Of a stretch of DNA of 6,685 bases, positions 1 to 6,685 are shown piece by piece. The notes below the pieces were generated by a model, which searched no databases, was not told the origin of the DNA, and was given only the letters and a program-made list of their open reading frames with translations. Origin of the DNA: Burkholderiales bacterium (lineage in GTDB: Bacteria; Pseudomonadota; Gammaproteobacteria; Burkholderiales; Burkholderiaceae_D). The stretch is from NCBI GenBank assembly GCA_005800405.1, contig SYFN01000180.1, positions 1-6,685 on the forward strand. Direction: 5' to 3'. The position numbers and the translations under genes were made by a program. Position 1 is the first letter of the stretch. Each line of letters begins with the position of its first letter.

Positions 1-255
1 GGCGACGCCACCATGAGCCCCTACGAAATTGTTCAGCCCGGTGGCTCGGTCGAATATCACAATGAAGAAGCCGGCGCAGTCTGGCTGCAGCGCTTTGCCC
101 AGCAGTTCCCCAGATGCGTCTGGCTCAATCCCGAACCCGAGGCACTGTGGCAGTACAGGCAATCGATCGCTATCATCCGTCAACTGATGAGCGAGCGCAT
201 GTACCCGATCACCATGGATGGCCTGGAATGCGCGATGCAGATGCTATCGAAATAG
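1..255 (+). CDS. vWA domain (CoxE-like) protein, C-terminal fragment
   Basis: The reading frame is open from base 1, so the gene starts outside the window. Only the last 84 codons and the TAG stop are visible. The stretch contains the conserved tail of bacterial vWA/CoxE-like proteins: a GGSVEY-N-EEAGA segment near residues 15-26, then LNPEP, WQYR, and a final MYPIT-GLE-AM-LSK run. The first in-frame ATG is at 13, but the open codons before it and the family tail suggest it is internal. Family knowledge: these proteins carry a metal-binding von Willebrand A domain and are often encoded beside a MoxR-type AAA+ ATPase, where they may act in protein or cofactor maturation. The metal-binding site lies outside the window, so activity cannot be judged. 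No transmembrane segment is visible. The gene points the same way as parE but ends 124 bases before it, and no functional link is evident. Confidence 0.8.
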   Translation, partial: GDATMSPYEIVQPGGSVEYHNEEAGAVWLQRFAQQFPRCVWLNPEPEALWQYRQSIAIIRQLMSERMYPITMDGLECAMQMLSK

Positions 256-295
256 ACTTTTCTGACGCCGTGATCCCCTCTGCGGGAAATTTCAT

Positions 296-301
296 TAGAA
301 T
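296..301 (+). promoter_or_regulatory. Candidate -10 box upstream of parE
   Basis: TAGAAT matches the sigma-70 consensus TATAAT at five of six positions. It lies in the gap between the vWA gene and parE, and the same TTAGAATG word recurs in the stronger promoter at 4910-4938. No convincing -35 box sits 16-18 bases upstream (that region reads roughly ATCCCC). The call therefore rests on the -10 match and location only. If real, the parE transcript would begin near 308 and include the hairpin at 315-348. Confidence 0.3.
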
Positions 302-314
302 GCAGCCACTTTGC

Positions 315-348
315 CTCGGAGGGTATGTCACTAAACACATCCTCCGGG
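315..348 (+). other. Stable hairpin in the parE leader
   Basis: Bases 315-322 (CTCGGAGG) pair with 341-348 (CCTCCGGG) over eight pairs, one of them G-U. After a two-base bulge, ATGT (325-328) pairs with ACAT (337-340), leaving an eight-base loop. It lies 60 bases after the vWA stop and 31 bases before the parE ATG. A run of only four T (357-360) begins eight bases past the stem, so it is a poor fit to a rho-independent terminator. It could be a weak terminator or attenuator for the upstream gene, or a 5' UTR structure for parE. The left arm contains the anti-SD-complementary GGAGG, but this is too far from the parE start to serve it. Confidence 0.45.
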
Positions 349-379
349 CCCACCGCTTTTAACCACCTACACTTGTCGC

Positions 380-2371
380 ATGGCCAGCAAAAAATCTGAT
401 TACAGCGAATCATCCATCCGCGTCCTGAAAGGACTCGAACCAGTCCGGCAACGACCCGGTATGTATACCCGGACCGAGAATCCACTCCACATCATTCAGG
501 AAGTGATTGACAATGCCTCCGATGAAGCGCTCGGCGGTCACGGCAAGAATATCTTTGTCACGCTGCATAAAGATGGCAGCATTAGCGTTGAAGACGATGG
601 TCGCGGTATCCCCGTCGGCCTGCATCCGGAAGAAAAAGTACCCACGGTCGAAATCGTCTTCACCCGTCTGCACGCCGGCGGTAAATTCGACAAGGGTTCG
701 GGGGGCGCGTATGCATTCTCAGGTGGTCTGCACGGTGTTGGTGTTTCTGTCACCAATGCGCTGTCTTCTAAACTCGATATTACCGTCTGGCGCAAGGATT
801 ACAAAGGTAATGGTGTACACACGATTGCCTTCTCCGGTGGCGACCTCACCTCAAAACTGAAATCACGCGCCGCTGGCAAGGAAGATAAGAAATCCGGTAC
901 CCGGGTGACGGTCTGGCCCGATCCTAAATATTTCGATTCGCCGATTATTCCGATTGCCGAGTTACAGCGACTGCTGCGCTCCAAGGCCGTGCTGCTGCCC
1001 GGTGTCAAAGTGAGCTTCGCCCAGGAAAAATCCGGCGATACGCAAACCTGGCTCTATGAGCAAGGCCTGCGCGGCTATTTGACTGAAGCCCTATCGCAGT
1101 CCGGCAGCGGCGAGACGCTGATACCTCTGTTCGAAGGCGAACAGTATGCAAGCCCCGACGCCGAGGGTTTCGCCGAAGGTGAGGGCGCGGCTTGGGTCGT
1201 TGCCTGGACGGAGGATGGCAATATCGTGCGGGAATCCTATGTGAACCTGATCCCCACGCCCGCGGGCGGCACCCATGAATCCGGCTTGCGTGAAGGTCTC
1301 TTTGGTGCAGTCAAAAGCTTCGTTGAAATGCACTCGCTGCTGCCTAAGGGTGTGAAGTTATTACCCGAAGATGTGTTTGCGCGTGCGTCCTTTGTTTTGT
1401 CGGCAAAGGTACTTGATCCGCAATTCCAGGGCCAGATCAAAGAGCGACTCAACTCGCGCGATGCAGTACGGCTGGTCGGTGGCTACTCACGCACATCGCT
1501 TGAGCTGTGGCTGAATCAGCATGTTGATTACGGCAAAAAGCTCGCTGAACTGGTGATACGTCAGGCGCAAAGTCGTTTGCGCTCGGCGCAGAAGGTGGAA
1601 AAGAAAAAATCCTCAGGTATTGCCGTGTTGCCCGGCAAGCTCACTGATTGCGAATCCACTGATCTGACGCGTAATGAAATCTTTCTGGTCGAGGGTGATT
1701 CCGCCGGCGGCTCGGCCAAGATGGGACGCGATAAAGAATTTCAGGCGATCCTGCCGCTGCGCGGCAAAGTGCTGAACGCTTGGGAAACCGAGCGCGATCG
1801 TCTGTTTGCCAACAACGAGATTCACGATATCGCTGTTGCCATCGGTGTGGATCCCCATGGGAAGAACGACACCCCGGATTTATCCGGCCTGCGCTACGGA
1901 CGTGTCTGCATCCTATCGGATGCCGATGTCGATGGCTCGCATATTCAGGTGCTACTACTTACCCTCTTCTTCCGGCACTTCCCCAAACTAATCGAACGCG
2001 GTCATATTCATATCGCGCGACCACCCCTGTATCGCGTTGATGCACCTGCGCGTGGTAAAAAGCCGGCGCAAAAAATATATGCGCTCGACAGCGGCGAACT
2101 GGAAGCTATCGAAGACAAGCTGCGAAAAGACGGTGTAAAAGACGGTGCATGGAGCATTGCCCGCTTCAAGGGTCTGGGCGAAATGAGTGCCGAACAATTA
2201 TGGGAAACCACCATGAATCCGGATACCCGACGCCTCCTGCCCGTCTCACTCGGTGAGCTGGGCCTGAAAGCATCGGAGGATCGTTTCACCATGCTCATGG
2301 GCAAAGGCGAAGCGGCAGCACGTCGTTCCTGGCTGGAAGAACATGGGAATGAAGTGGAAGCGGATATCTGA
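380..2371 (+). CDS. parE: DNA topoisomerase IV subunit B (ATPase/TOPRIM subunit)
   Basis: This is the 663-residue ATP-driven subunit of topoisomerase IV, which with ParC decatenates replicated chromosomes and relaxes supercoils in the cytoplasm. The GHKL ATPase is intact: EVIDNASDEAL with catalytic Glu41 and Mg-binding Asn45, DDGRGIP with adenine-contacting Asp72, and the ATP-lid glycines in SGGLHGVGVS (114-123). The transducer domain has Gln352-Ile353-Lys354 at the usual QTK position, so the gamma-phosphate-contacting Gln and Lys remain. The TOPRIM domain has EGDSAGG with Glu438, PLRGK at 459-463, and SDADVDGSH with Asp514, Asp516 and Asp518. A ParE/GyrB C-terminal region follows, including the RFKGLGEM motif. 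The length is slightly above the roughly 630 residues of E. coli ParE. ATG at 380 is the only plausible start: no ATG, GTG or TTG occurs in frame back to the TAA at 332-334. No clear Shine-Dalgarno precedes it. ParE rather than GyrB is supported by the adjacent parC and the compact C-terminus. Confidence 0.96.
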   Translation: MASKKSDYSESSIRVLKGLEPVRQRPGMYTRTENPLHIIQEVIDNASDEALGGHGKNIFVTLHKDGSISVEDDGRGIPVGLHPEEKVPTVEIVFTRLHAGGKFDKGSGGAYAFSGGLHGVGVSVTNALSSKLDITVWRKDYKGNGVHTIAFSGGDLTSKLKSRAAGKEDKKSGTRVTVWPDPKYFDSPIIPIAELQRLLRSKAVLLPGVKVSFAQEKSGDTQTWLYEQGLRGYLTEALSQSGSGETLIPLFEGEQYASPDAEGFAEGEGAAWVVAWTEDGNIVRESYVNLIPTPAGGTHESGLREGLFGAVKSFVEMHSLLPKGVKLLPEDVFARASFVLSAKVLDPQFQGQIKERLNSRDAVRLVGGYSRTSLELWLNQHVDYGKKLAELVIRQAQSRLRSAQKVEKKKSSGIAVLPGKLTDCESTDLTRNEIFLVEGDSAGGSAKMGRDKEFQAILPLRGKVLNAWETERDRLFANNEIHDIAVAIGVDPHGKNDTPDLSGLRYGRVCILSDADVDGSHIQVLLLTLFFRHFPKLIERGHIHIARPPLYRVDAPARGKKPAQKIYALDSGELEAIEDKLRKDGVKDGAWSIARFKGLGEMSAEQLWETTMNPDTRRLLPVSLGELGLKASEDRFTMLMGKGEAAARRSWLEEHGNEVEADI

Positions 2372-2400
2372 GAACAAGCGTCTGTAAAAGCATCACGGGC

Positions 2401-2428
2401 ATGGATTCCAGCACAAGCTGGGATCCAT
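2401..2428. repeat. Repeat-like hairpin between parE and parC
   Basis: ATGGATTCCAGC (2401-2412) and GCTGGGATCCAT (2417-2428) form a 12-bp stem with one T-G mismatch position around an ACAA loop. The spacing, tetraloop and words such as TGGATTCC resemble the short dispersed palindromes of proteobacterial intergenic regions, in which GGAATCCA and TGGATTCC flank a small loop. Read on the minus strand it encodes WIPACAGI, a peptide signature typical of spurious ORFs crossing such repeats. No T-run follows, so it is not a rho-independent terminator on the plus strand. It sits in the 95-base parE-parC gap and would form in a shared transcript, where it might affect mRNA stability or relative expression. 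Repeat status is inferred, because only one clear copy lies in the window. Confidence 0.55.
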
Positions 2429-2466
2429 CGGCACAAGACAAAGAACATTAAAATAAGCACGAACAC

Positions 2467-4782
2467 ATGAGCGACCAAACAAATCTCTTCGAAGCCGCTG
2501 CAGATGAAGATGGCGAATCCCTGACACTGGCAACTTTTGCCGAGCGTGCGTATCTTGACTATGCGATCTCCGTCGTCAAGGGCCGCGCATTGCCCGATGT
2601 TTGCGATGGTCAGAAACCCGTGCAACGGCGTATTTTGTACGCGATGGATCAGCTCCGACTTGATCCAGCCGCCAAGCCTCGCAAATCGGCAGCCGTCGTT
2701 GGTGACGTGCTCGGTAAACTGCATCCGCATGGCGATCAGTCGGTGTATGACGCTATGGTACGGATGGCCCAGCATTTTTCGCTGCGCTATCCGCTGGTCG
2801 ACGGTCATGGCAATTTTGGTTCGCGCGATGGTGATGGTGCCGCTGCCATGCGTTACACCGAAGCGCGTCTGACCCCCATCTCGCGCCTGCTGCTCGATGA
2901 AATCGACCTGGGTACGGTGGACTTTCAGCCCAACTATGATGGCTCGACCGAAGAACCTAAGCTGCTGCCGGCGCGTCTGCCGTTCGTGCTGCTCAATGGC
3001 GCGTCGGGTATCGCGGTGGGGCTGGCGACTGAAATACCCTCACATAACCTGCATGAGGTCGCACAAGCCGCAGTGGCACTCATCAAAAATCCCAAGCTCT
3101 CCCACGATGAACTGATGGCACTGATACCCGGCCCGGATTTCCCCGGTGGCGGCCAGATCATCACGCCTGATGCCACCGTCAGTGAGGTTTATCAGAATGG
3201 ACGCGGCAGTATCAAAGTACGCGCGCTCTGGAAAATCGAAGATCTGGCGCGAGGTCAGTGGCAGCTGTTCGTGACTGAACTGCCTCCGGGCACCTCATCC
3301 CAAAAAATTCTGGAAGAAATCGAAGAACTCACCAATCCTAAAATCAAGCTGGGTAAAAAGAGTTTGTCACTCGATCAGATGGCCAACAAACAAGCGATTC
3401 TTGGTGTGCTTGATACCGTGCGCGACGAATCCGGTCGCGATGCGCCGGTGCGTCTGGTGTTCGAGCCAAAATCAAAAAATCAGGATCAGGAAGAGTTCAG
3501 CAATCTGCTGCTCGCGCACACCTCGCTGGAAAACAATGTCGGCGTCAATCTGGTCATGATCGGCAATGATGGCAAGCCGCGTCAGAAGGGTCTGGGCGAT
3601 ATTCTGCGCGAATGGATCGGGTTTCGCTTTGGCACCGTCACCCGTCGTACGCAGCACCGACTCGCCAAGGTGGATGATCGTATTCACATTCTGGAAGGTC
3701 GTGAAGTCGTACTGCTCAATATCGACAAGGTCATCAAGATCATTCGCGAGTCTGATGAGCCTAAGCCCGCGCTGATAAAGGCCTTCAAACTATCCGAACG
3801 ACAGGCAGAAGATATTTTCGAAATTCGTCTGCGCCAGCTCGCGCGACTCGAAGCGATCAAAGTGCAGCAGGAACTTGCCGAACTGCGCAAGGAGAAAGCG
3901 ACGCTGCAGGAACTGCTCGACAATCCGGCCTCTATGAAAAAACTCATCGTCAAGGAAATCGATGCGGACGCAAAACAACATGGCGATGCGCGTCGCACGC
4001 TGATCAAGGCCGCAGAAAAAGCCGTTGCCGAGATCAAAATCATTGATGAACCTGTGACCGTCATCATGTCGCAAAAAGGCTGGGTTCGCGCCCGTCAAGG
4101 TCATGGTCATGATGCGCAGCAGTTCATCTTCAAGGCGGGCGATAGCCTGTATGCGACCTTCGAATGCCGCACCACAGATCATGTACTTGCATTCGGCTCT
4201 AATGGCCGCGTGTACTCAGTCTCGGTATCGCAATTGCCGGGGGCGCGCGGTGACGGTGTGCCCATGACCACGCTGATCGAAGTGGAAAACGGCACACGTC
4301 TTGTTCATTATTTTGCAGGCACACCCGAAACACCGCTGCTGCTGGCGTCCACGGGTGGCTTCGGCTTTGCTGCCAAAGCGGGCGATATGATCAGCCGCCA
4401 GAAGGGTGGCAAATCCTTCATGAGCATGGACGAAGGCGACGAGCCCGTGATGCCTGCCATCATCGGCAAACAAGCCAGCACGTTGGTATGTCTGTCCGAG
4501 AAAGGACGTCTGTTGGTTTTCGGCCTGGATGAGATCAAGACACAAGCCAGTGGCGGACGCGGCGTGACGCTGATGGATCTCGATGTGAACGAAAAGCTGC
4601 TGGCAGCGCAACCGATCTCAAAAAAAGGCGTAAGAATTCTTGGCACCGGTGCACGCAGTGGCAAGCCGCAGGAAAACAACCTCAGCGGTGCGGATCTCGC
4701 GCATCATTTCGGCAAGCGCGCTCGTAAGGGAAAGCTGCTGGCATCGCGCATGAAGGCAACGCGATTGGAAGCGATTGAGTGA
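2467..4782 (+). CDS. parC: DNA topoisomerase IV subunit A (DNA cleavage subunit)
   Basis: This 771-residue subunit cuts and rejoins DNA in topoisomerase IV, forming a transient phosphotyrosine bond. The N-terminal region begins with [19 protein letters not shown] and the winged-helix core. The active site [10 protein letters not shown] has the Arg129-Tyr130 pair; Tyr130 is the nucleophile, equivalent to E. coli Tyr120. The tower and coiled-coil regions follow, including [14 protein letters not shown] and the Lys/Glu-rich helices around 440-500. The C-terminal beta-pinwheel starts near residue 530 with [12 protein letters not shown] (536-547), a degenerate ParC-type version of the GyrA box, which argues for ParC rather than GyrA. 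The length is close to E. coli ParC (752). In the quinolone-contact helix, Gln91 and Asp95 occupy the positions of E. coli Ser80 and Glu84. ATG at 2467 gives the expected N-terminus, but no good Shine-Dalgarno precedes it. The gene follows parE by 95 bases on the same strand, so co-transcription is likely. Confidence 0.96.
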   Translation: MSDQTNLFEAAADEDGESLTLATFAERAYLDYAISVVKGRALPDVCDGQKPVQRRILYAMDQLRLDPAAKPRKSAAVVGDVLGKLHPHGDQSVYDAMVRMAQHFSLRYPLVDGHGNFGSRDGDGAAAMRYTEARLTPISRLLLDEIDLGTVDFQPNYDGSTEEPKLLPARLPFVLLNGASGIAVGLATEIPSHNLHEVAQAAVALIKNPKLSHDELMALIPGPDFPGGGQIITPDATVSEVYQNGRGSIKVRALWKIEDLARGQWQLFVTELPPGTSSQKILEEIEELTNPKIKLGKKSLSLDQMANKQAILGVLDTVRDESGRDAPVRLVFEPKSKNQDQEEFSNLLLAHTSLENNVGVNLVMIGNDGKPRQKGLGDILREWIGFRFGTVTRRTQHRLAKVDDRIHILEGREVVLLNIDKVIKIIRESDEPKPALIKAFKLSERQAEDIFEIRLRQLARLEAIKVQQELAELRKEKATLQELLDNPASMKKLIVKEIDADAKQHGDARRTLIKAAEKAVAEIKIIDEPVTVIMSQKGWVRARQGHGHDAQQFIFKAGDSLYATFECRTTDHVLAFGSNGRVYSVSVSQLPGARGDGVPMTTLIEVENGTRLVHYFAGTPETPLLLASTGGFGFAAKAGDMISRQKGGKSFMSMDEGDEPVMPAIIGKQASTLVCLSEKGRLLVFGLDEIKTQASGGRGVTLMDLDVNEKLLAAQPISKKGVRILGTGARSGKPQENNLSGADLAHHFGKRARKGKLLASRMKATRLEAIE

Positions 4783-4909
4783 TCGAGCGATCGCTTGGCA
4801 GCTCATGACAAATGCCTGCTCCCAAAGAGATCCGCATGACAAGTGGCCAGCGCTTGTGTAACAAAATTTCAATTTTCGTCATTAGTCGCGGAAATTTTTC
4901 GTTGAGTCA

Positions 4910-4938
4910 TTGAGCACTGGCAACGTGATCTTTAGAAT
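4910..4938 (+). promoter_or_regulatory. Sigma-70-type promoter of the hydrolase pseudogene
   Basis: The -35 box TTGAGC (4910-4915, four of six consensus bases) and the -10 box TAGAAT (4933-4938, five of six) are separated by exactly 17 bases. Transcription would start near 4945, about 23 bases before the ATG at 4968. The preceding stretch 4860-4900 is noticeably AT-rich, which could help as an upstream element. No strong Shine-Dalgarno is visible before the ATG. The promoter seems undamaged although the gene behind it is broken. Confidence 0.55.
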
Positions 4939-4967
4939 GAGCGATATCGACTCATCAAAAAGATTTC

Positions 4968-5996
4968 ATGAAACCTCGTCTGTATCTCGTCGTCATTCAC
5001 GTCCTGTGCATCCTCACCGTGTTCACGCTGTTCACACGACAAGCGAAAGCACAGGGACTTGATACATCGATCAATGAGCAGGTGTTCATGTTGCTGGTTG
5101 TCGAAAATGGCAAAGCGCTGCAATTTGAAACCACGATCTACAGACCACCGGGCGAAGGTCCATTTCCATTACTGCTGATGAACCATGGCAAAGAACGTGG
5201 CAAACCTGCAGCATAAAAAAGAGATCACTTTCTTGCTATGGGACGGGAATTTGTAAGACGGGGTTATGCAGTCACCATCCCGATGCGCAAGGGATTTTCA
5301 AAATCTGGCGGTATCTATAGCGACTTCGGTTGCAACATGCATGACAACGGCATGGTGCAGGCTGACGACATTGAAGCTGCCTTGCACGCTCTGACCAAAA
5401 TGCCTTGGATCGACCATGATCGGGTAATCGTTGCAGGTCAATTCTATGGTGGGCTGGCTACCATGGCCTTCGGTACACAGCAGTTTCCCGGGGTACGCGG
5501 CCTGATCAATTTTGCGGGTGGTCTGCGTATTGATGGTGATTTCTGTGACTGGAAATCTGCACTGGTTACTGCATTTTCCAACTACGGCAGTAGAACATCG
5601 CTACCCAGCCTTTGGTTCTACGGTGAGAATGACAGCTACTTTGATCCTTCACTGGCGCAACGCCTGCAAAACGCCTACCAATCAGCCGGAGGATCATCGC
5701 AACTCATCGCCTATGGCCGCTTCAAATCGGATGCTCACGGCTTGATTAGTAGTCGTGATGGCATTCCGGTCTGGTGGCCAGAAACGGAACGCTTTCTGCA
5801 GCGCGTAGGTCTGCCAAGTGATATCAACACACCGGTTGGTGAAGCAGCTCGCATCTCGGCCAGCGGATTTGCAGCGATCGACAATATTGATGCGATTCCT
5901 CATCTGAAACAGTCGGGTCGCGAGGCCTATCGGCATTATCTCAGTCAGCCACTGCCGCGCGCCTTCGCCCTATCTGCATCCGGAGCGTGGAGCTAG
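4968..5996 (+). pseudogene. Secreted dienelactone-hydrolase-like alpha/beta hydrolase, interrupted
   Basis: Two open segments, 4968-5216 and 5238-5996, lie in the same frame with a single TAA at 5214-5216 between them. The codons between the TAA and the ATG at 5238 read KRDHFLA and continue smoothly into the second half, so this is one gene of 342 sense codons with a nonsense mutation, not a frameshift. The N-terminus has a signal peptide: basic MKPR, a hydrophobic core, and a probable cleavage after Ala28 in AKA-Q, implying export. The fold is recognisable from the oxyanion-type His73-Gly74 in NHGK, RRGYAV-IPMRKGFSKSGG, the strand before the nucleophile elbow, LWFYGENDSYF and DAHGL. Counting the stop as codon 83, candidate acid Asp222 and His257 remain, but the elbow reads G-Q-F-Y-G-G with Phe159 where the catalytic Ser belongs (TTC, one base from TCC). 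Restart at ATG 5238 would yield a 252-residue protein lacking the signal peptide and the HG motif. Family placement is from motif recognition; the natural substrate is unknown. Confidence 0.8.
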
Positions 5997-6143
5997 GCAG
6001 AAGACGGCGATGATCCACCCTCGCGTGCCCTTGCCGCTTGCCAGAAAAACAGTAAGCTAAAATGCAGCTTGTATTAAGTTGATCAGGATGTGGTGTGGAG
6101 CGCGCAAGAGAATACAAGCGCTAACGCCGCATCAGCGCAATGA
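5997..6143. other. Intergenic gap between convergent genes, no supported feature
   Basis: This 147-base stretch separates the plus-strand hydrolase pseudogene from the minus-strand LytR_C gene. No hairpin with a T-run was found on either strand, so no terminator can be called where a bidirectional one might be expected. A TAAAAT word at 6058-6063 resembles a -10 box but has no -35 partner at normal spacing and no credible gene downstream. Confidence 0.4.
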
Positions 6144-6557
6144 TCAGTTCACCGCATGGCGTTCATCGGACCTTGCAGGAATGACGCTGGTAGTATGTGC
6201 AGCTTGAGTGATTGCTGCAAAACGGTGTCTTATCGCACTCAGATCCTTCAGATCATGGCCAAGAATGATGCGCATTTGCGTGCTCCCCTGGTGATTATTC
6301 AGACGAAGTTGTGCGTCAATCCCCAGAGCGTCTGCCAAATTCTTAGCCTCCTTGGCCGAATCGGAGACGTATTCGATGCGGGAAAAGCGTACACCGAACG
6401 GTTTATGATTCACGGTACGTACGACACGCCAGCTTTGTCCATCCAACAATCCCCGCAACGATCTGGCAAGACCCAGTACGCCATTTCCATTGGCCACCTC
6501 AATAGCTAAAGAAGGAACGGCACGCTGTGCCTCACTGTCTTTGTAAAAATGATTCAT
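6144..6557 (-). CDS. Stand-alone LytR_C-type domain protein
   Basis: This 137-residue protein consists mainly of one domain (about residues 16-105) resembling the LytR/CpsA/Psr C-terminal domain (LytR_C). Visible family features are IEVANGNGV (19-27), a following helix with G-AR-L, VNHKPF (49-54), RIEY (60-63), an Ala-rich helix and RIILGHDL (96-103). In proteobacteria this domain often ends longer proteins carrying an N-terminal export signal and TPR repeats, including TadD-like proteins of pilus loci. Here there is no signal peptide, membrane segment or TPR, so it may be a separate small protein or the remnant of a longer gene. The molecular role is unknown, and cell-envelope association is only a family-level inference. 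The ATG (6555-6557 on the plus strand) is supported by an AGGAAA Shine-Dalgarno five bases upstream; a TGA lies in frame 13 codons before it. The tail after residue 106 shows no recognisable domain. The gene converges on the hydrolase pseudogene. Confidence 0.72.
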   Translation of the reverse strand: MNHFYKDSEAQRAVPSLAIEVANGNGVLGLARSLRGLLDGQSWRVVRTVNHKPFGVRFSRIEYVSDSAKEAKNLADALGIDAQLRLNNHQGSTQMRIILGHDLKDLSAIRHRFAAITQAAHTTSVIPARSDERHAVN

Positions 6558-6685
6558 CCGACTTTCCTGTGGGTCACTGAAGCCGGATAAAGCTCAAGTC
6601 CGCCACAATGAAAGTAAATGGCGATCTTGAAATTGTCTCGATTCCGGAATCCGCAGGCGCGTTTTTGTACTGTTGCAATTTTCGA
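6554..6685 (-). CDS. Possible C-terminal end of an upstream gene (partial)
   Basis: On the minus strand, one frame is open from the window edge for 43 codons and ends in a TGA that overlaps the ATG of the LytR_C gene as ATGA (four bases). Such overlaps are common between co-translated genes. The residues end [14 protein letters not shown] then [10 protein letters not shown] do not recognise the family. A second frame is also open from the edge to a stop at 6574-6576, so openness alone does not prove coding. The alternative is that this region is a non-coding upstream region for the LytR_C gene. Confidence 0.25.
   Translation of the reverse strand, partial: SKIATVQKRACGFRNRDNFKIAIYFHCGGLELYPASVTHRKVG
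6563..6568 (-). promoter_or_regulatory. Ribosome binding site of the LytR_C gene
   Basis: AGGAAA on the minus strand lies five bases before the ATG at 6557. It is the clearest Shine-Dalgarno in the window and decides the start, because the in-frame region further upstream has no other ATG before a stop codon. Confidence 0.6.

Noticed and set aside
2401..2428. Hairpin as a rho-independent terminator of parE
   Set aside because: No T-run follows the stem on the plus strand, and a terminator would cut off parC from its likely operon.
2008..2808. Long 266-codon minus-strand ORF across the parE end, the gap and the parC start
   Set aside because: It is antisense to two well-supported genes, shows no recognisable domain, and its central part is the translated repeat-like hairpin. 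Its length is a by-product of the codon use of parE and parC.
4769..4796. Inverted repeat AAGCGAT/ATCGCTT with inner palindrome AGCGATCGCT at the parC end
   Set aside because: The stem is only seven bases with a 14-base loop and no T-run, so a terminator is not supported. Short GATC-rich palindromes occur by chance.
4618..4872. Minus-strand ORFs across the parC end and the downstream gap
   Set aside because: They mostly overlap parC antisense, lack domain signatures and ribosome binding sites, and are best read as shadows.
5217..5237. Programmed frameshift at the A-run after the TAA in the hydrolase
   Set aside because: Both halves are in the same frame, so shifting would destroy rather than restore the reading frame.
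6088..6207. 39-codon plus-strand ORF with AGG just before its ATG
   Set aside because: It overlaps the 3' end of the LytR_C gene antisense, has no family resemblance, and its possible -10 word upstream lacks a -35 box.
6640..6651. Perfect 12-bp palindrome GATTCCGGAATC
   Set aside because: It could be an operator or repeat fragment, but there is no second copy, no loop and no defined promoter around it, so nothing can be assigned.

Overview
The window looks like ordinary chromosome from a betaproteobacterium, probably Burkholderiales and possibly near Oxalobacteraceae. I base this on the style of the ParE and ParC proteins (for example SDADVDGSH in ParE and [19 protein letters not shown] in ParC), the moderate-to-high GC content, and the family make-up. 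This placement is recognition from memory, not a computed phylogeny.

Layout from left to right. Bases 1-255 hold the C-terminal end of a vWA/CoxE-like protein. A 124-base gap (256-379) follows, with a -10-like box and a stable hairpin. Next come two large co-directional genes for topoisomerase IV: parE (380-2371) and parC (2467-4782). They are separated by 95 bases that contain a 12-bp-stem hairpin resembling a dispersed intergenic repeat. Bases 4783-4967 are non-coding but hold a good sigma-70-type promoter. That promoter drives what was once a gene for a secreted alpha/beta hydrolase (4968-5996). The gene is now broken by an in-frame TAA, and the nucleophile elbow has Phe where Ser is expected. 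A 147-base gap (5997-6143) with no supported feature separates it from a convergent minus-strand gene (6144-6557). That gene encodes a small stand-alone LytR_C-type domain. A possible upstream partner, overlapping it by four bases, runs off the right edge.

Functionally, ParE (ATPase and TOPRIM subunit) and ParC (DNA-cleaving subunit) form the heterotetrameric enzyme that decatenates daughter chromosomes. All catalytic residues I checked are intact in both. The flanking genes have no evident link to topoisomerase IV.

I see no CRISPR array, tRNA, rRNA, transposase or new defence-type system. The most interesting parts are the doubly damaged hydrolase behind an apparently intact promoter, the repeat-like hairpin between parE and parC, the hairpin in the parE leader, and the LytR_C domain lacking its usual partner regions.
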